Shown in pieces: positions 33,225-44,335 of a DNA stretch of 64,000 bases; within the stretch, counting starts at the first letter, position 1, and every line of letters starts with the position of its first letter. The stretch covers positions 612,668 through 676,667 of the forward strand of contig NZ_KE557306.1 of NCBI RefSeq assembly GCF_000442275.2. The letters are read 5' to 3'. The DNA is from Litoreibacter arenae DSM 19593 (GTDB taxonomy: Bacteria; Pseudomonadota; Alphaproteobacteria; Rhodobacterales; Rhodobacteraceae). Made by a program: the position numbers and the translations under genes. The notes below the pieces were generated by a model. That model was not told where the DNA came from, did not search any database, and saw only the letters and a program-made list of their open reading frames with translations.

Positions 33225-35908
33225 TGGTCAGTTTCAACGTCCTGATCACGGTCGCGGTGCTCTACACCATGGTGCTGTTCGGCGTCGCGTTTTACGCCGA
33301 CCGGCGGGCGCAGCGCGGGTCGTCGCGCTGGCTGCGCTCGCCTTGGACCTACACGCTGTCGCTGAGCGTCTACTGCACCGCCTGGACTTTCTACGGCGCG
33401 GTCGGCAATGCCGCGCGGTCCGGTCTGGAATACCTGACGATCTATCTTGGCCCCACGCTGGTGTTCCTTGCCTGGTGGTGGTTGCTGCGCAAACTGGTGC
33501 GCATCGGCAAGGCGGAGCGGATCACCTCCATCGCCGACATGATCTCCAGCCGCTACGGTAAATCGCCGACAATCGCGGTGATCGTCACGGTCTTGGCCAT
33601 CGTAGGGACAACCCCTTACATCGCGCTGCAATTGCAATCGGTGACCCTGTCGGTGGCCGTGTTTACCGAGTTTCCTATCGGCAATGGCGGCGGCTCCGAC
33701 CTGAACGCGACGGCGTTCTGGCTGTCTGCGGGACTGGCACTGTTCACCATTTTATTCGGCACACGGAATCTCGACGCCAACGAGCGCCACCACGGTGTCG
33801 TCACCGCCATCGCGCTGGAGGCCGTTGTCAAGCTGGTGGCGTTGCTTGCGGTGGGCATCTTCGTCGTCTGGGGTGTCTCCGGCGGGGTCGGCGAAACGTT
33901 GCGCGCAATTGACGCGAGCCCCGTGGCGGACTGGCAACCGAGCCCCAGCCGTTGGACCACCATGATCTTCCTGTCCGCCGCCGCCGTCATCTGCCTGCCC
34001 CGCATGTTTCAGGTGTTGGTGGTCGAGAACGCGGACGAGCGGCATCTGCGCACCGCCGCCTGGGCCTTCCCGAGCTACATTCTGGCAATGAGCCTGTTCG
34101 TGATCCCCATCGCCGTGGTGGGTCTGGCCGTGATGCCCGAGGGCTCCAATCCAGACTTGTTCGTGGTGACTCTTCCGCTGGAACTGGGGCAGGAAAAGCT
34201 GGCCCTGCTGGCCTTCCTTGGCGGGTTTTCGTCGGCGACCTCCATGGTGATCGTCGCATCCATCGCGTTGGCGACGATGGTGTCGAACCATATCGTCGTG
34301 CCGATCTGGCTGAACACACGGCCTGCGGGCGCGTCGATTTCCGGCGACATGCGCAATGTGGTGCTGTTGTCGCGGCGGCTGTCCATCGTGGCGGTGCTGG
34401 GGCTGGGCTATGTCTATTACCGCACCACCGGCGGCTCCGCCGCGCTGTCCTCCATCGGGTTGGTCAGTTTTGCGGGCGTCGCGCAGGTGGTACCTGCGCT
34501 GATCGGCGGGCTGTTCTGGCGTGGGGCAACGCGGCGCGGGGCCATTGCGGGGCTGATCGCTGGCTTCGGTCTATGGGTCTACACGTTGTTTCTGCCCGCA
34601 ATCGGGGCGTTTCCGCAGACCATGCTGAGCCACGGCATGCTGGGCGCAGGCCTGTTGCGACCGCAGGCCCTGATGGGGCTGAGCGGCATGGACCCGCTGG
34701 TGCATTCCATCTTCTGGTCCATCTCGCTCAACACGCTGGCCTTTATCGTCGTCTCGCTCGTGTCCTTCCCGACCCCGATGGAGCGGCTTCAGGGCGCGGC
34801 CTTCGTCAACATCTTCGAGCGTGGCGATGGCGGGATCGCGCCCACCGGCGGGCAGGCGGAGGCCGAGGACCTGCTGGTCATGGCGCAACGGCTTTTGGGC
34901 GGGCGGGAGGCGCAGACCCTGTTCCAGCGGGAAGCCACGCGGCAAGGCAAGACGGGCTATCTACCTGATCCGACGCCGGATTTCATCGCGCTGCTGGAAT
35001 TGGAACTGGCGGGCTCCGTCGGCGGTGCGACTGCCCATGCGATGATCGCGCAGATCAACGGGCAGGCCTCAATCACCGTGCGCGACCTGCTGGCCGTGGC
35101 CGACGAGAGCGCACAGATGCTGGAATATTCCAGCCAGCTGGAAGCCCAATCACGCGAGTTGGAGAAAACCGCGCGCAAGCTGCGCGAGGCCAATGCCAAG
35201 CTGACCGCGCTGTCGGTGCAAAAGGATGCGTTCCTGTCGCAGGTCAGCCATGAGTTGCGCACGCCCATGACGTCGATCCGGTCGTTCTCGGAATTCCTGA
35301 TGGAGGGCGGCATGGATGCGCAGACACAGGCCCGCTACGCAGGCATCATCCACGATGAGAGCATAAGGCTGACACGACTGCTCGACGATCTGCTGGACCT
35401 TAGCGTGCTGGAAAACGGGCAGGTGGTGCTGAACACGCAGGACGCCAGCTTGCGCGATCTGCTGGACCGTGCGGTGTCTTCGGCGGGGATCGACGGCTCC
35501 AAGAGCGGCGGCCTTGAAATCGTGCGCGGCAGCGAGGGCGAAGGGCTGTCCCTGACAACTGACACGGACCGCCTTAGTCAGGTGTTCATCAATCTGATCT
35601 CCAACGCCCAGAAATATTGCGACGCCGAAAACCCCCGCTTGCGGATCGTCGTGTCGCAGTCGCGGGGCTATGTGGATATCGACTTTATCGACAACGGCAC
35701 GGGCATTTCGCAAAAGGACGAGCCGGTGATATTCGAGAAATTCGTGCGCCTGACCGATCAGGCCGCCGCAGGCAGCGCGGGGTTGGGATTGGCGATCAGC
35801 CGCGAGATCATGCACCGGCTGGGCGGGACGCTGGACTACCTGCCGGGGCAGGGGGGCGCTGCGTTCCGGGTGCATCTGCCCTTGGTTCGCGTCAAGCGGG
35901 CCGCCTGA
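33224..35908 (+). CDS. Sodium:solute symporter-coupled sensor histidine kinase (CbrA/CrbS-like)
   Basis: An 894-residue protein. Residues about 1-535 form an SLC5/SSS-type membrane domain with about 13 helices (TLSLSVYCTAWTFYGAVGNA, LNTRPAGASISGDMRNVVLL). A linker of about 560-640 (FIALLELELAGSVGGATAHA, then MIAQI) resembles the STAC region. A coiled coil and DHp domain follow, with phospho-His676 (SQVSHELRTPM), then HATPase motifs NLISNAQKY, DNGTG (Asp823) and GSAGLGLAIS. No PAS domain is evident. Relatives sense or take up acetate, histidine or similar compounds and signal to a response regulator. It is encoded with a lone receiver, not a LuxR-type regulator. Confidence 0.9.
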   Translation: MVSFNVLITVAVLYTMVLFGVAFYADRRAQRGSSRWLRSPWTYTLSLSVYCTAWTFYGAVGNAARSGLEYLTIYLGPTLVFLAWWWLLRKLVRIGKAERITSIADMISSRYGKSPTIAVIVTVLAIVGTTPYIALQLQSVTLSVAVFTEFPIGNGGGSDLNATAFWLSAGLALFTILFGTRNLDANERHHGVVTAIALEAVVKLVALLAVGIFVVWGVSGGVGETLRAIDASPVADWQPSPSRWTTMIFLSAAAVICLPRMFQVLVVENADERHLRTAAWAFPSYILAMSLFVIPIAVVGLAVMPEGSNPDLFVVTLPLELGQEKLALLAFLGGFSSATSMVIVASIALATMVSNHIVVPIWLNTRPAGASISGDMRNVVLLSRRLSIVAVLGLGYVYYRTTGGSAALSSIGLVSFAGVAQVVPALIGGLFWRGATRRGAIAGLIAGFGLWVYTLFLPAIGAFPQTMLSHGMLGAGLLRPQALMGLSGMDPLVHSIFWSISLNTLAFIVVSLVSFPTPMERLQGAAFVNIFERGDGGIAPTGGQAEAEDLLVMAQRLLGGREAQTLFQREATRQGKTGYLPDPTPDFIALLELELAGSVGGATAHAMIAQINGQASITVRDLLAVADESAQMLEYSSQLEAQSRELEKTARKLREANAKLTALSVQKDAFLSQVSHELRTPMTSIRSFSEFLMEGGMDAQTQARYAGIIHDESIRLTRLLDDLLDLSVLENGQVVLNTQDASLRDLLDRAVSSAGIDGSKSGGLEIVRGSEGEGLSLTTDTDRLSQVFINLISNAQKYCDAENPRLRIVVSQSRGYVDIDFIDNGTGISQKDEPVIFEKFVRLTDQAAAGSAGLGLAISREIMHRLGGTLDYLPGQGGAAFRVHLPLVRVKRAA

Positions 35909-36002
35909 TTTCGCCGTAGATGCGGAGCGGTTAACCAAATCGCAGCACCTTTCGGGCCAATCTGCACCCGACCCTGACCCGAGACCGCATAGGCAGACCC
36001 CC

Positions 36003-37013
36003 GTGACCGGACCGAATACCGCTTTCGCACGTATGGTGCGCCCCCAGAAACCCAAGCGCGGGGCAAGTCATGTCCTGCTTGAAGACATCGCCGATACGCT
36101 GTTTCGCGGGCCTGCCAAGACAGGCCATGGCATTGACCTGCTGGTGCGTGACGCGCAGGCGGAATGCCTGCCGCAGGTCAAGGCACTGGAGCGTATTCCC
36201 GAAATAGCGGTGCCCCACATGCTGGAACGCACCGATGGTGCCGCAGGGCTGATCGTGTTTGACGGCGCACTTGTGGATGCGTTGATCGAGCAGCAGACGC
36301 TGGGCCGCATCTCCGCCGCGCCGAGGGTGGCGCGGCCGGTTACCTCGATCGACGCGGCGCTCAGTTCCGGTTTCGCCACGTCGGTCGTCGGTAAGCTGGC
36401 AGCCTTGTGCGTAGAGCGGCGTGACGCGTCTGCATTATCGGGTTTCGAATATGGAAAGCCGCAAACCGACCGCGCGGCACTCAGTCTGGCGATGGCGGAA
36501 AAGGCCTATGACGTCTTGCGGTTGACGCTGGATCTCGGGCTGGGGCTGAAATCCGGTCAGGCGCTGTTGATGTTTCCAGCAATCGCCACCGCTGAGCAAC
36601 AAACACCGCGTAAAATCAACCCCGCCATGGTGGCGTTGCTACAGGATGCCCCGCTGCGTCTGGATGCGGTCCTGCCATCGGTGCGATTACCAGTCAAAAC
36701 CCTGCTGGGTCTGGCACCGGACTCGGTCATCACCCTGCCTGACGACATTCTGGGCCGTGCGCAACTGCGCGTCGGTCGTCAGCCGGTGCTGCTAAAAGGT
36801 CGGGTCGGCCAGTTGAACGGACGACGCGCCATAAGGCTGGACGCCGCGCCGGGGGATCAGCCGACCCCGGCGGTCGAGCATTCCAAACCACCCCAGATCG
36901 TGGCGGGCACGGATGAAAATGGTGACGCCGCAGCGCCCGCAGGGGGAACGGACCTGGCGACGGTCGGGTCCGAACCGGCGACGCCCGCAGCCCCCGAACT
37001 GGCCTCGACATAA
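36003..37013 (+). CDS. Orphan FliM/FliN-type (SpoA domain) protein
   Basis: A 336-residue protein. A FliM-like middle (about 55-200, with HMLERTDGAAGLIVFDGALV, RPVTSIDAALSSGF and LGLGLKSGQALLMFP) is followed by a C-terminal SpoA domain (about 220-280, LDAVLPSVRLPVKTLLGLAP, DDILGRAQLRVGRQPVLLKG), then a Pro/Ala/Asp-rich tail of about 50 residues. The standard FliM CheY-binding N-terminal motif is absent. No other flagellar genes are near. The start is GTG 36003 with a weak ribosome site. Located 94 bp after the transporter-kinase and followed by a terminator, it may be a switch-complex accessory or a signalling partner. Confidence 0.75.
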   Translation: MTGPNTAFARMVRPQKPKRGASHVLLEDIADTLFRGPAKTGHGIDLLVRDAQAECLPQVKALERIPEIAVPHMLERTDGAAGLIVFDGALVDALIEQQTLGRISAAPRVARPVTSIDAALSSGFATSVVGKLAALCVERRDASALSGFEYGKPQTDRAALSLAMAEKAYDVLRLTLDLGLGLKSGQALLMFPAIATAEQQTPRKINPAMVALLQDAPLRLDAVLPSVRLPVKTLLGLAPDSVITLPDDILGRAQLRVGRQPVLLKGRVGQLNGRRAIRLDAAPGDQPTPAVEHSKPPQIVAGTDENGDAAAPAGGTDLATVGSEPATPAAPELAST

Positions 37014-37041
37014 AAAAGGCACCCGCGAAGGGTGCCTTTTC
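37012..37041. terminator. Bidirectional terminator between the FliM-like gene and glnA
   Basis: Stem AAAAGGCACCC (37014-37024) and GGGTGCCTTTT (37030-37040) with a 5-base loop, and A/T runs on both sides. It serves both convergent genes and overlaps the TAA of the FliM-like gene. Confidence 0.85.
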
Positions 37042-37061
37042 CGGTAGCATGATGTTTGCGA

Positions 37062-38468
37062 TCAGCAGCTGTAATACAGCTTGTATTCGATCGGGTGGGG
37101 TGTGTGCTCGTAGGCGTAGACCTCTTCCCATTTCAGCGCCATGTAGCCCTCGATCTGCGACTTGGTGAACACGTCACCGGCCAGCAGGAACTCGTGGTCT
37201 TCCTCCAGCGATTGCAGTGCTTCGCGCAGGCTGCCGCACACTGTCGGGATGCCCGCCAGCTCTTCGGGTGGCAGATCGTAGAGGTCCTTGTCAGAGGCGG
37301 GGCCGGGGTCGATCTTGTTCTTGATGCCGTCAATACCGGCCATCAGCAGGGCGGCAAAACACAAGTAGGGGTTCGCTGCCGGATCCGGGAAGCGGGCTTC
37401 CACACGCTTGGCTTTGGGCGACTCGGACCACGGGATGCGCACGCAGCCGGAGCGGTTACGGGCGGAATAGGCCCGCAGAACCGGAGCCTCGAAGCCCGGG
37501 ATCAGACGCTTGTAGCTGTTGGTCGACGGGTTGGTGATCGCGTTCAGTGCCTTGGCGTGCTTCAGGATGCCGCCGATGAAATACAGCGCCTCTTTCGACA
37601 GGTCCGCATACTGGTCGCCCGCAAATAGCGGCTTGCCGTCTTTCCAGATCGACATGTTCACATGCATACCGGTGCCGTTGTCGCCTGCGATCGGCTTCGG
37701 CATGAAGGTCGCCGATTTGCCGTAGGCGTGGGCCACGTTGTGGATCACGTATTTGTATTTTTGCAGCTCGTCCGCCTGGTGGACCAGCGAGCCGAAGATC
37801 AGGCCCAGCTCGTGCTGGCAGCTGGCAACTTCGTGGTGGTGCTTGTCGACCTTCATGCCCATGCGCTTCATGGTGGACAGCATTTCCGACCGCAGGTCCT
37901 GCGCCGCATCGGTCGGGTTCACGGGGAAGTAGCCGCCCTTGATGCCCGGACGGTGGCCCATGTTGCCCATTTCGTATTCGGAGTCCGAGTTCCACGCCGC
38001 GTCTTGTGCGTCGACCTCGAAGGACACCTTGTTCATCTCGACCGAGAAGCGGACGTCGTCGAACAGGAAGAACTCGGCCTCCGGGCCCCAATAGGACTGG
38101 TCGCCGATGCCGGTGGTTTTCAGGTAGGCTTCTGCCTTCTCGGCGGTGCCGCGCGGGTCGCGGTCATAGGGCTCCATCGTGTCGGGCTCGACCACGGTGC
38201 AATGCACGCAGATGGTTTTTTCCGCATAGAACGGGTCCATATAGGCCGAGGACGCATCGGGCATCAGCTTCATGTCGGACTGCTCGATGGACTTCCAACC
38301 GGCGATGGAGGAGCCGTCGAACATGAAGCCCTCTTCCAGAAAGTCCTCGTCCACCAGATCGGAGACGATGGTTACGTGCTGCAATCTGCCGCGCGGGTCG
38401 GTGAAACGGATGTCGACATATTCAACATCCTCGTCCTTGATGGTCTTCAGCAAATCTTTGTTGCTCAT
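37062..38468 (-). CDS. glnA: Glutamine synthetase type I
   Basis: A 468-residue enzyme that makes glutamine from glutamate, ammonia and ATP; it forms a dodecamer. Landmarks are [19 protein letters not shown], the metal/ATP site [15 protein letters not shown], the ammonia-site region [16 protein letters not shown], and the adenylylation site Tyr397 ([10 protein letters not shown]), which marks the GSI-beta type controlled by GlnE. 37 bp after glnB. No clear NtrC or sigma-54 site was seen upstream. Confidence 0.97.
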   Translation of the reverse strand: MSNKDLLKTIKDEDVEYVDIRFTDPRGRLQHVTIVSDLVDEDFLEEGFMFDGSSIAGWKSIEQSDMKLMPDASSAYMDPFYAEKTICVHCTVVEPDTMEPYDRDPRGTAEKAEAYLKTTGIGDQSYWGPEAEFFLFDDVRFSVEMNKVSFEVDAQDAAWNSDSEYEMGNMGHRPGIKGGYFPVNPTDAAQDLRSEMLSTMKRMGMKVDKHHHEVASCQHELGLIFGSLVHQADELQKYKYVIHNVAHAYGKSATFMPKPIAGDNGTGMHVNMSIWKDGKPLFAGDQYADLSKEALYFIGGILKHAKALNAITNPSTNSYKRLIPGFEAPVLRAYSARNRSGCVRIPWSESPKAKRVEARFPDPAANPYLCFAALLMAGIDGIKNKIDPGPASDKDLYDLPPEELAGIPTVCGSLREALQSLEEDHEFLLAGDVFTKSQIEGYMALKWEEVYAYEHTPHPIEYKLYYSC

Positions 38469-38505
38469 CTGACCGTTCCTCTTCTGTCAGTTGGTATAGT
38501 GTGGG

Positions 38506-39677
<1,172 letters not shown>

Positions 39678-39681
<4 letters not shown>

Positions 39682-40535
39682 CCGTCCTCACCATGACGCC
39701 GGAGCGGATCGACAGCCTGCGCAAGCGATCCGATCAGCACAAGTTCGACCATGGCTCGGTGTTGGTATTATCGGGACCAGCGACCCGCACGGGTGCGGCG
39801 CGGTTGGCGGCCATGGCGGCGCTTCGCGTGGGGGCGGGGCTGGTGACCGTCGGCGCACCGCGCGATGCCTTGCCGGAATGTGCCGCACACCTGACGGGCA
39901 TCATGTTGCGGGAGGTGTCGGAGGCGTTGGACTTGTCGCTAATCCTCGCCGAAGACCAACGGATCAACGCGCTGTGCATCGGGCCGGGCTTCGGGCTGGA
40001 ACCTGCGAACGGTGCCACCCTGCGTGCGGCGCTCGCGACGCACCGCGCGGTGGTGCTGGATGCGGACGCACTGACCCTGATGGCGCAGGACCGCGAGTTG
40101 TTTACCCAACTGCATGGCGGCTGCGTGCTGACGCCCCATGCGGGCGAGTTCCGCAGGCTTTTCCCGGGGCTTGGAGAAGATGGCGACGGGTTCACGCTGG
40201 ACGAAAAGAAAGACGCCACCCAAAGGGCAGCGGACCTGTCTGGCGCAGTGGTGCTGTATAAGGGGGCGCAGACCACTATCGCGGCCCCCGGATGTCCCGC
40301 AACCGTGCTGGACACCACATCGGAGCAAGACGCAGCCTGGCTGGCCACGGCTGGGGCGGGCGATGTACTGGCAGGGCTGGTGACGGGCCTTCTGGCAAGA
40401 GGCAACCCGCCGGTGCAGGCTGCCGAGACCGGCGCGCTGCTACATGCCATGGCGGCCCGCGAGGCGGGGCCGGGGCTTATCGCGGAGGATCTGCCGCAGC
40501 AGATCCCGGGTATTTATCGACGCTTGGGTATTTGA
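39678..40535 (+). CDS. nnrD: ADP-dependent NAD(P)H-hydrate dehydratase
   Basis: A 285-residue ribokinase-like enzyme, the C-terminal half of Nnr. Landmarks are HKFDHGSVLVLSGPATRTGA, ARLAAMAALRVGAGLVT, VLTPHAGEFRRLFPG and the nucleotide-binding/catalytic ATAGAGDVLAGLVTGLLARG (Asp of AGAGD). It repairs S-NADHX with ADP. Translation is coupled to nnrE. Confidence 0.93.
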
Positions 40536-40600
40536 GTGCGGCGCCCCGGTTTGGCGGGACCCCTCTGCCGTATGCGGTGTAGCGAGTGCATATATCGGCG

Positions 40601-41110
40601 TCAGGCGGCCTCAACAGCCGTTTCGACGTTCTCCACCACCTCGGTGGCAAAGTCGGAAATTACTTCGACGCCGTCGGCGTAGAAAATCTCTTCGCTGTCG
40701 AAGCGCAGCTGGTAGACGTCGTGGAGGTCAAGTTCGGTGTCCTCGGCGATGTGTTTGCCATCAACCATCCGGCTGATATTGACGATCACCATGTCGCGGC
40801 CAAACAGCATCTCTGCACGCCAGTCCCGGACCATGACCTCCTGATCGGGCGCCATCAGCATATCCGTGTTCGGACGCGAGAAGCCCAGCGTGCCCTGACC
40901 GACGCGGATCGGGCGCATCATGTGGCGCTGCACGTGCAACTCTTTGAGATTGCGCATCCCGTCGCGTGTGACGATGCGGTCACCTGCCTCAAGGCTCTCG
41001 ATCGGCACGTAGCCGCGCATCGTGAGAACTTGAGTGCCGCCCAGAAGGCCGGTCAGTTTGGTGATGGTCTCATTTCCCCCACCGAAAGTCTTATGCATGT
41101 TGGCAGACAT
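40601..41110 (-). CDS. Hint-domain protein without the catalytic cysteine
   Basis: A 169-residue protein. Residues about 20-140 follow the hedgehog/intein (Hint) pattern of alphaproteobacterial orphan proteins: GGTQVLTMRGYVPIESLEAG, DRIVTRDG, a middle APDQEVMVRD with the LLFG-type segment (AEMLFGRDMVI), and a C-terminal IFYADGVEVISD. The residue before GT that is Cys in self-splicing Hint domains is Gly here, so autoprocessing is unlikely. GGAG precedes the ATG. In this clade Hint domains often tail large RTX proteins; this one is free-standing. Function unknown. Confidence 0.75.
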   Translation of the reverse strand: MSANMHKTFGGGNETITKLTGLLGGTQVLTMRGYVPIESLEAGDRIVTRDGMRNLKELHVQRHMMRPIRVGQGTLGFSRPNTDMLMAPDQEVMVRDWRAEMLFGRDMVIVNISRMVDGKHIAEDTELDLHDVYQLRFDSEEIFYADGVEVISDFATEVVENVETAVEAA

Positions 41111-41360
41111 GTTTCGCTCCGTACTTATGGTTGCGTCCTTCGATAGTTAACTTTTCATTCGCAATTGAGGCGAAAAGTGGACGCGACCCTGTCACAGAAG
41201 AGGCCATATCAGGATGAATCATAGGCAATGGCTGTCGCAAGTAAGCGTTGCCTTACCTTTTGCGGCCCAATTGCGTGATTTTCGTCTCGCATCCTCTGTC
41301 GGGCTTTGCTACATGGGCGCGAAGCAGGCCAGCGGGGTTCCGTTTGGTCTAGAGAGATAC

Positions 41361-41445
41361 GCGGGTGTGGCGGAATTGGTAGACGCACCAGATTTAGGTT
41401 CTGGCGCCGCAAGGCGTGGGGGTTCAAGTCCCTTCACCCGCACCA
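41361..41445 (+). tRNA. tRNA-Leu (anticodon UAG)
   Basis: An 85-base class II tRNA. The acceptor stem GCGGGTG pairs with CACCCGC, followed by A and an encoded CCA (41443-41445). The anticodon loop is TTTAGGT with anticodon TAG (reads CUN codons), the T-loop GTTCAAGTC, and a long variable arm (GGCGCCGCAAGGCGT region) is present. It ends 21 bases before tig. Confidence 0.96.
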
Positions 41446-41466
41446 TTATATATAAGGACGACTAAT

Positions 41467-42804
41467 ATGCAGGTCACCGAGACCCTGAACGAAGGCCTCA
41501 AGCGCGGCTACAAGATCGTAGTCACCGCCGCCGAGATGGACGAGAAAGTGAACGAAAAACTTCTCGAGGCGCAGCCCGAAGTCGAAATGAAAGGGTTCCG
41601 CAAAGGCAAAGTGCCTATGGCATTGCTGAAAAAGCAGTTCGGCGACAAGGTCATGGGCGAAGCGATGCAGGAGAGCATCGACGGCGCGATGACCAAGCAT
41701 TTCGAGGAAACCGGCGACCGCCCTGCGTTGCAGCCCGAAATCAAAATGACCAATGACGACTGGAAGCCCGGCGACGATGTCGACGTCTCCGTGTCGTATG
41801 AAAAACTGCCGGAAATTCCCGATGTCGATCTGAAGAAGGTCAAGCTGGAAAAGATGGTCGTGAAGGCCGAAGACAAGGATATCGACGAAGCCCTGTCAAA
41901 TCTGGCGGAAAACGCGCAGAACTTTGAAGATCGCAAAAAAGGCGCCAAGTCGAAAGATGGCGACCAAGTGACGATCGACTTCCTCGGCAAGGTGGATGGC
42001 GAGCCGTTTGAAGGTGGCGCTGCGGAAGACTATCCGCTGGTGCTGGGCTCGGGCTCTTTCATCCCCGGTTTCGAGGAGCAACTGGTCGGCGTCAAAGTGG
42101 GCGACGAAGTTGAAGTGAAGGTCGATTTCCCGGCCGAGTATCAGGCGGAGCATCTGGCCGGCAAAGCCGCCGTGTTCGAGTGCAAGATCAAAGCCGTCAA
42201 GGAACCCAAAGCCGCCGAGATCAACGACGAGTTGGCCAAGCAGTTCGGTGCCGAAGATCTGGCAACGCTGAAATCGCAAGTGGCAGAGCGTCTGGAAGCC
42301 GAATTCAGCGGCGCGTCGCGCGCCGTGATGAAGCGCAAGCTGCTCGACGAGTTGGACAAGCTGGTGAAGTTCGAGCTGCCCCCGTCGCTGGTCGACGCCG
42401 AAGCGGGCCAGATCGCGCATCAGCTGTGGCACGAGGAAAACCCTGACGTGCAGGGCCACGACCACCCCGAAATCGAGACCACCGACGAGCACAAGTCGCT
42501 GGCCGAGCGCCGCGTGCGCCTTGGTCTGCTGCTGGCGGAAATGGGCCGCAAGAACGAGATCGAAGTGACCGACGCCGAGATGACCCAGGCGATCATGAAC
42601 CAGGCGCGTCAGTATCCGGGCCAGGAGCGCCAGTTCTTCGAGTTCGTGCAACAAAACCAGCAGATGCAGCAGCAGATGCGCGCGCCGATCTTTGAAGACA
42701 AGGTCGTCGATTACATCTTCGAGCTTGCCGACGTGAAAGAGAAAGAAGTCAAGAAGGCCGACCTTGAGAAGGCTGTCGAGGCTCTGGAAGACGACGCGTC
42801 CTAA
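41467..42804 (+). CDS. tig: Trigger factor
   Basis: A 445-residue ribosome-associated chaperone and peptidyl-prolyl isomerase. The ribosome-binding N-domain includes the signature [17 protein letters not shown]. The FKBP-type PPIase domain covers about 155-245 ([18 protein letters not shown]). A helical C-terminal chaperone domain follows, ending in an acidic/Lys-rich tail. ATG 41467 ([10 protein letters not shown]) has AAGGA upstream; earlier in-frame codons lie within the tRNA. A terminator follows. Confidence 0.96.
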   Translation: MQVTETLNEGLKRGYKIVVTAAEMDEKVNEKLLEAQPEVEMKGFRKGKVPMALLKKQFGDKVMGEAMQESIDGAMTKHFEETGDRPALQPEIKMTNDDWKPGDDVDVSVSYEKLPEIPDVDLKKVKLEKMVVKAEDKDIDEALSNLAENAQNFEDRKKGAKSKDGDQVTIDFLGKVDGEPFEGGAAEDYPLVLGSGSFIPGFEEQLVGVKVGDEVEVKVDFPAEYQAEHLAGKAAVFECKIKAVKEPKAAEINDELAKQFGAEDLATLKSQVAERLEAEFSGASRAVMKRKLLDELDKLVKFELPPSLVDAEAGQIAHQLWHEENPDVQGHDHPEIETTDEHKSLAERRVRLGLLLAEMGRKNEIEVTDAEMTQAIMNQARQYPGQERQFFEFVQQNQQMQQQMRAPIFEDKVVDYIFELADVKEKEVKKADLEKAVEALEDDAS

Positions 42805-42825
42805 GTCACTGACAACGCAGTAAAA

Positions 42826-42857
42826 AGAAGGTCGCCCTATGGGGGCGGCCTTTTTTT
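42826..42857 (+). terminator. Terminator after tig
   Basis: Stem AAGGTCGCCC (42828-42837) with GGGCGGCCTT (42843-42852), one G:T pair, 5-base loop, and seven T from 42851. Confidence 0.85.
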
Positions 42858-42970
42858 GTGCCGCCTGAGGCTCACGGGAAAGGCCTTGGGAATTGCCCAT
42901 CATTGCTGAAATTTCGTCTTAATTGTGAGTCAAACTCTCTCCTAGGGAATGAAATACGAGGGAAACGATT

Positions 42971-43552
42971 ATGACGTTGATGGATTTCACGCTGGACGAG
43001 CCGGAACAGCAACCATCTGTTGAGGTGAAGCCGACCGCTGCGGGCTACCGCGTCTTCGAGGCGAAGCAAGACGGTTGGCGGGTGCAGGCCGCGCGTGCGA
43101 CCATGGCGATGGTCTGCTTCGGCATGATGGCTGCGGGCGGCATGGTCTGGACGCTGAGCGATGCCAGTTTTCCGGGTGATCCGGCAATGACCAAGGCCGT
43201 CCTGTCGACGGCGATCTACATTGTCGCCGCCGCCCTTGTGGCTAACGGCGCTTTCTCGCAGCAGCGCGAGGAATTGTTTGTAGACGTCAAAGGTCGCGTG
43301 CTGCACATCCTCACGCGTGGGCCGTTTGGCTGGTCGAAGGGTCGCAAGACCCTGCGGTTCGAGGAAATCACACGCATTGATCTGGCCGAAACGAGCCTGA
43401 TGTCCGAACTTCGCAGCGCACTGACGCAATTGGACTATGGCCGCATCACTTTGCAGGCCCATGGCGAGCGCAGGTTCAATCTGGTGGGCGGCGACATGGC
43501 AGAGCTTGAGCCGCTGCTCAGCCGTTTGCGCGGTGACACAGGCGTCGCCTGA
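42971..43552 (+). CDS. Hypothetical membrane protein, two-helix plus cytosolic domain
   Basis: A 193-residue protein with an acidic N-terminus, two hydrophobic helices (about 46-66 and 80-99) and a C-terminal soluble domain of about 90 residues. The domain, with EELFVDVKGRVLHILTRGPF, GWSKGRKTLRFEEITRID and LVGGDMAELEPLL, has the alternating pattern of a PH-like beta domain. Function not recognised. The ATG is preceded by GAGGG. It is flanked by terminators on both sides, so it is a single-gene transcript. Confidence 0.75.
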   Translation: MTLMDFTLDEPEQQPSVEVKPTAAGYRVFEAKQDGWRVQAARATMAMVCFGMMAAGGMVWTLSDASFPGDPAMTKAVLSTAIYIVAAALVANGAFSQQREELFVDVKGRVLHILTRGPFGWSKGRKTLRFEEITRIDLAETSLMSELRSALTQLDYGRITLQAHGERRFNLVGGDMAELEPLLSRLRGDTGVA

Positions 43553-43588
43553 CCCGGCATTCGATCAAGACCTTTTAAGCAGCTAAGC

Positions 43589-43618
43589 GGACCGTCCTTT
43601 CGGGGGCGGTCTTTTTTT
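43589..43618 (+). terminator. Terminator after hypothetical membrane protein gene
   Basis: GG-ACCGTCC, loop TTTCG, then GGGGCGGT-C with one mismatched or G:T position, followed by seven T (43612-43618). Confidence 0.75.
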
Positions 43619-43635
43619 GTCCCTGAGATCACGAA

Positions 43636-43664
43636 CGAAAAAGGCCGCCCCGAAGGGCGGCCTT
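43636..43664 (-). terminator. Terminator of the rpsF-rpsR-rplI operon
   Basis: Perfect stem AAGGCCGCCC (43641-43650) and GGGCGGCCTT (43655-43664) with loop CGAA. The A-run at 43638-43642 becomes the U-run on the minus strand, 27 bases past the rplI stop. Confidence 0.85.
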
Positions 43665-43690
43665 GAATGGATCGAGACGGCGAAGAAGGC

Positions 43691-44323
43691 TTACGCCTTG
43701 TCTTCGTCCTCGCCTGCGTCTTCAGCTTCCGCTTCGACAGCTTCGGCCAGCTCTTCGTCTTCCGAGGCGGCAGCGCCGATATCGTCGAACAACTCGGCGA
43801 TTTCGAACTCTGCTTCGGCTTCGGCTTCAGCGGCCAGTTCCTGAATGGACTTGCCGGAGGCTTGCAGCTCTGCTTCCTCGTTGGAACGGGCGACGTTCAG
43901 CGTGAACGTGGTGTCGACCTCGGCGTGCAGGCGCACGGTGACTTCGTGGACGCCCAGCTCCTTGATCGGGCGTTCCAGCACGATCTGGCCGCGATCCACG
44001 GAGAAACCTTCGGCGGTTGCTGCATCGGCGGCGTCACGGGTGGTGACGGAGCCATACAGAGCGCCCGCATCGGAAGCCTGACGAATCACGATGAACTGTT
44101 GGCCGCCAAGTTTGTCGGCCAGTGCTTCGGCCTCTTTCTTGGTTTCCAGGTTGCGGGCTTCGAGTTGCGCTTTCTGCGCGTCGAAGACCTTCTGGTTGGC
44201 CTCGGTCGAGTTCAACGCCTTGCCTTGCGGCAGGAGGAAGTTACGGGCGTAGCCCGCTTTGACGTCTACGATATCGCCCATCTGGCCGAGTTTCGCGACG
44301 CGTTCGAGAAGGATAACTTGCAT
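43691..44323 (-). CDS. rplI: 50S ribosomal protein L9
   Basis: A 210-residue L9. The N-terminal rRNA-binding domain is [20 protein letters not shown] followed by [17 protein letters not shown] long connecting helix (about 40-75) leads to the C-domain (about 80-150). It is about 60 residues longer than E. coli L9 because of an acidic Glu/Ala/Asp-rich tail (about 150-210, [20 protein letters not shown] and onward), a feature common in related alphaproteobacteria. Last gene of the operon, before a terminator. Confidence 0.96.
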   Translation of the reverse strand: MQVILLERVAKLGQMGDIVDVKAGYARNFLLPQGKALNSTEANQKVFDAQKAQLEARNLETKKEAEALADKLGGQQFIVIRQASDAGALYGSVTTRDAADAATAEGFSVDRGQIVLERPIKELGVHEVTVRLHAEVDTTFTLNVARSNEEAELQASGKSIQELAAEAEAEAEFEIAELFDDIGAAASEDEELAEAVEAEAEDAGEDEDKA

Positions 44324-44335
44324 GTGCTTTGCTCC

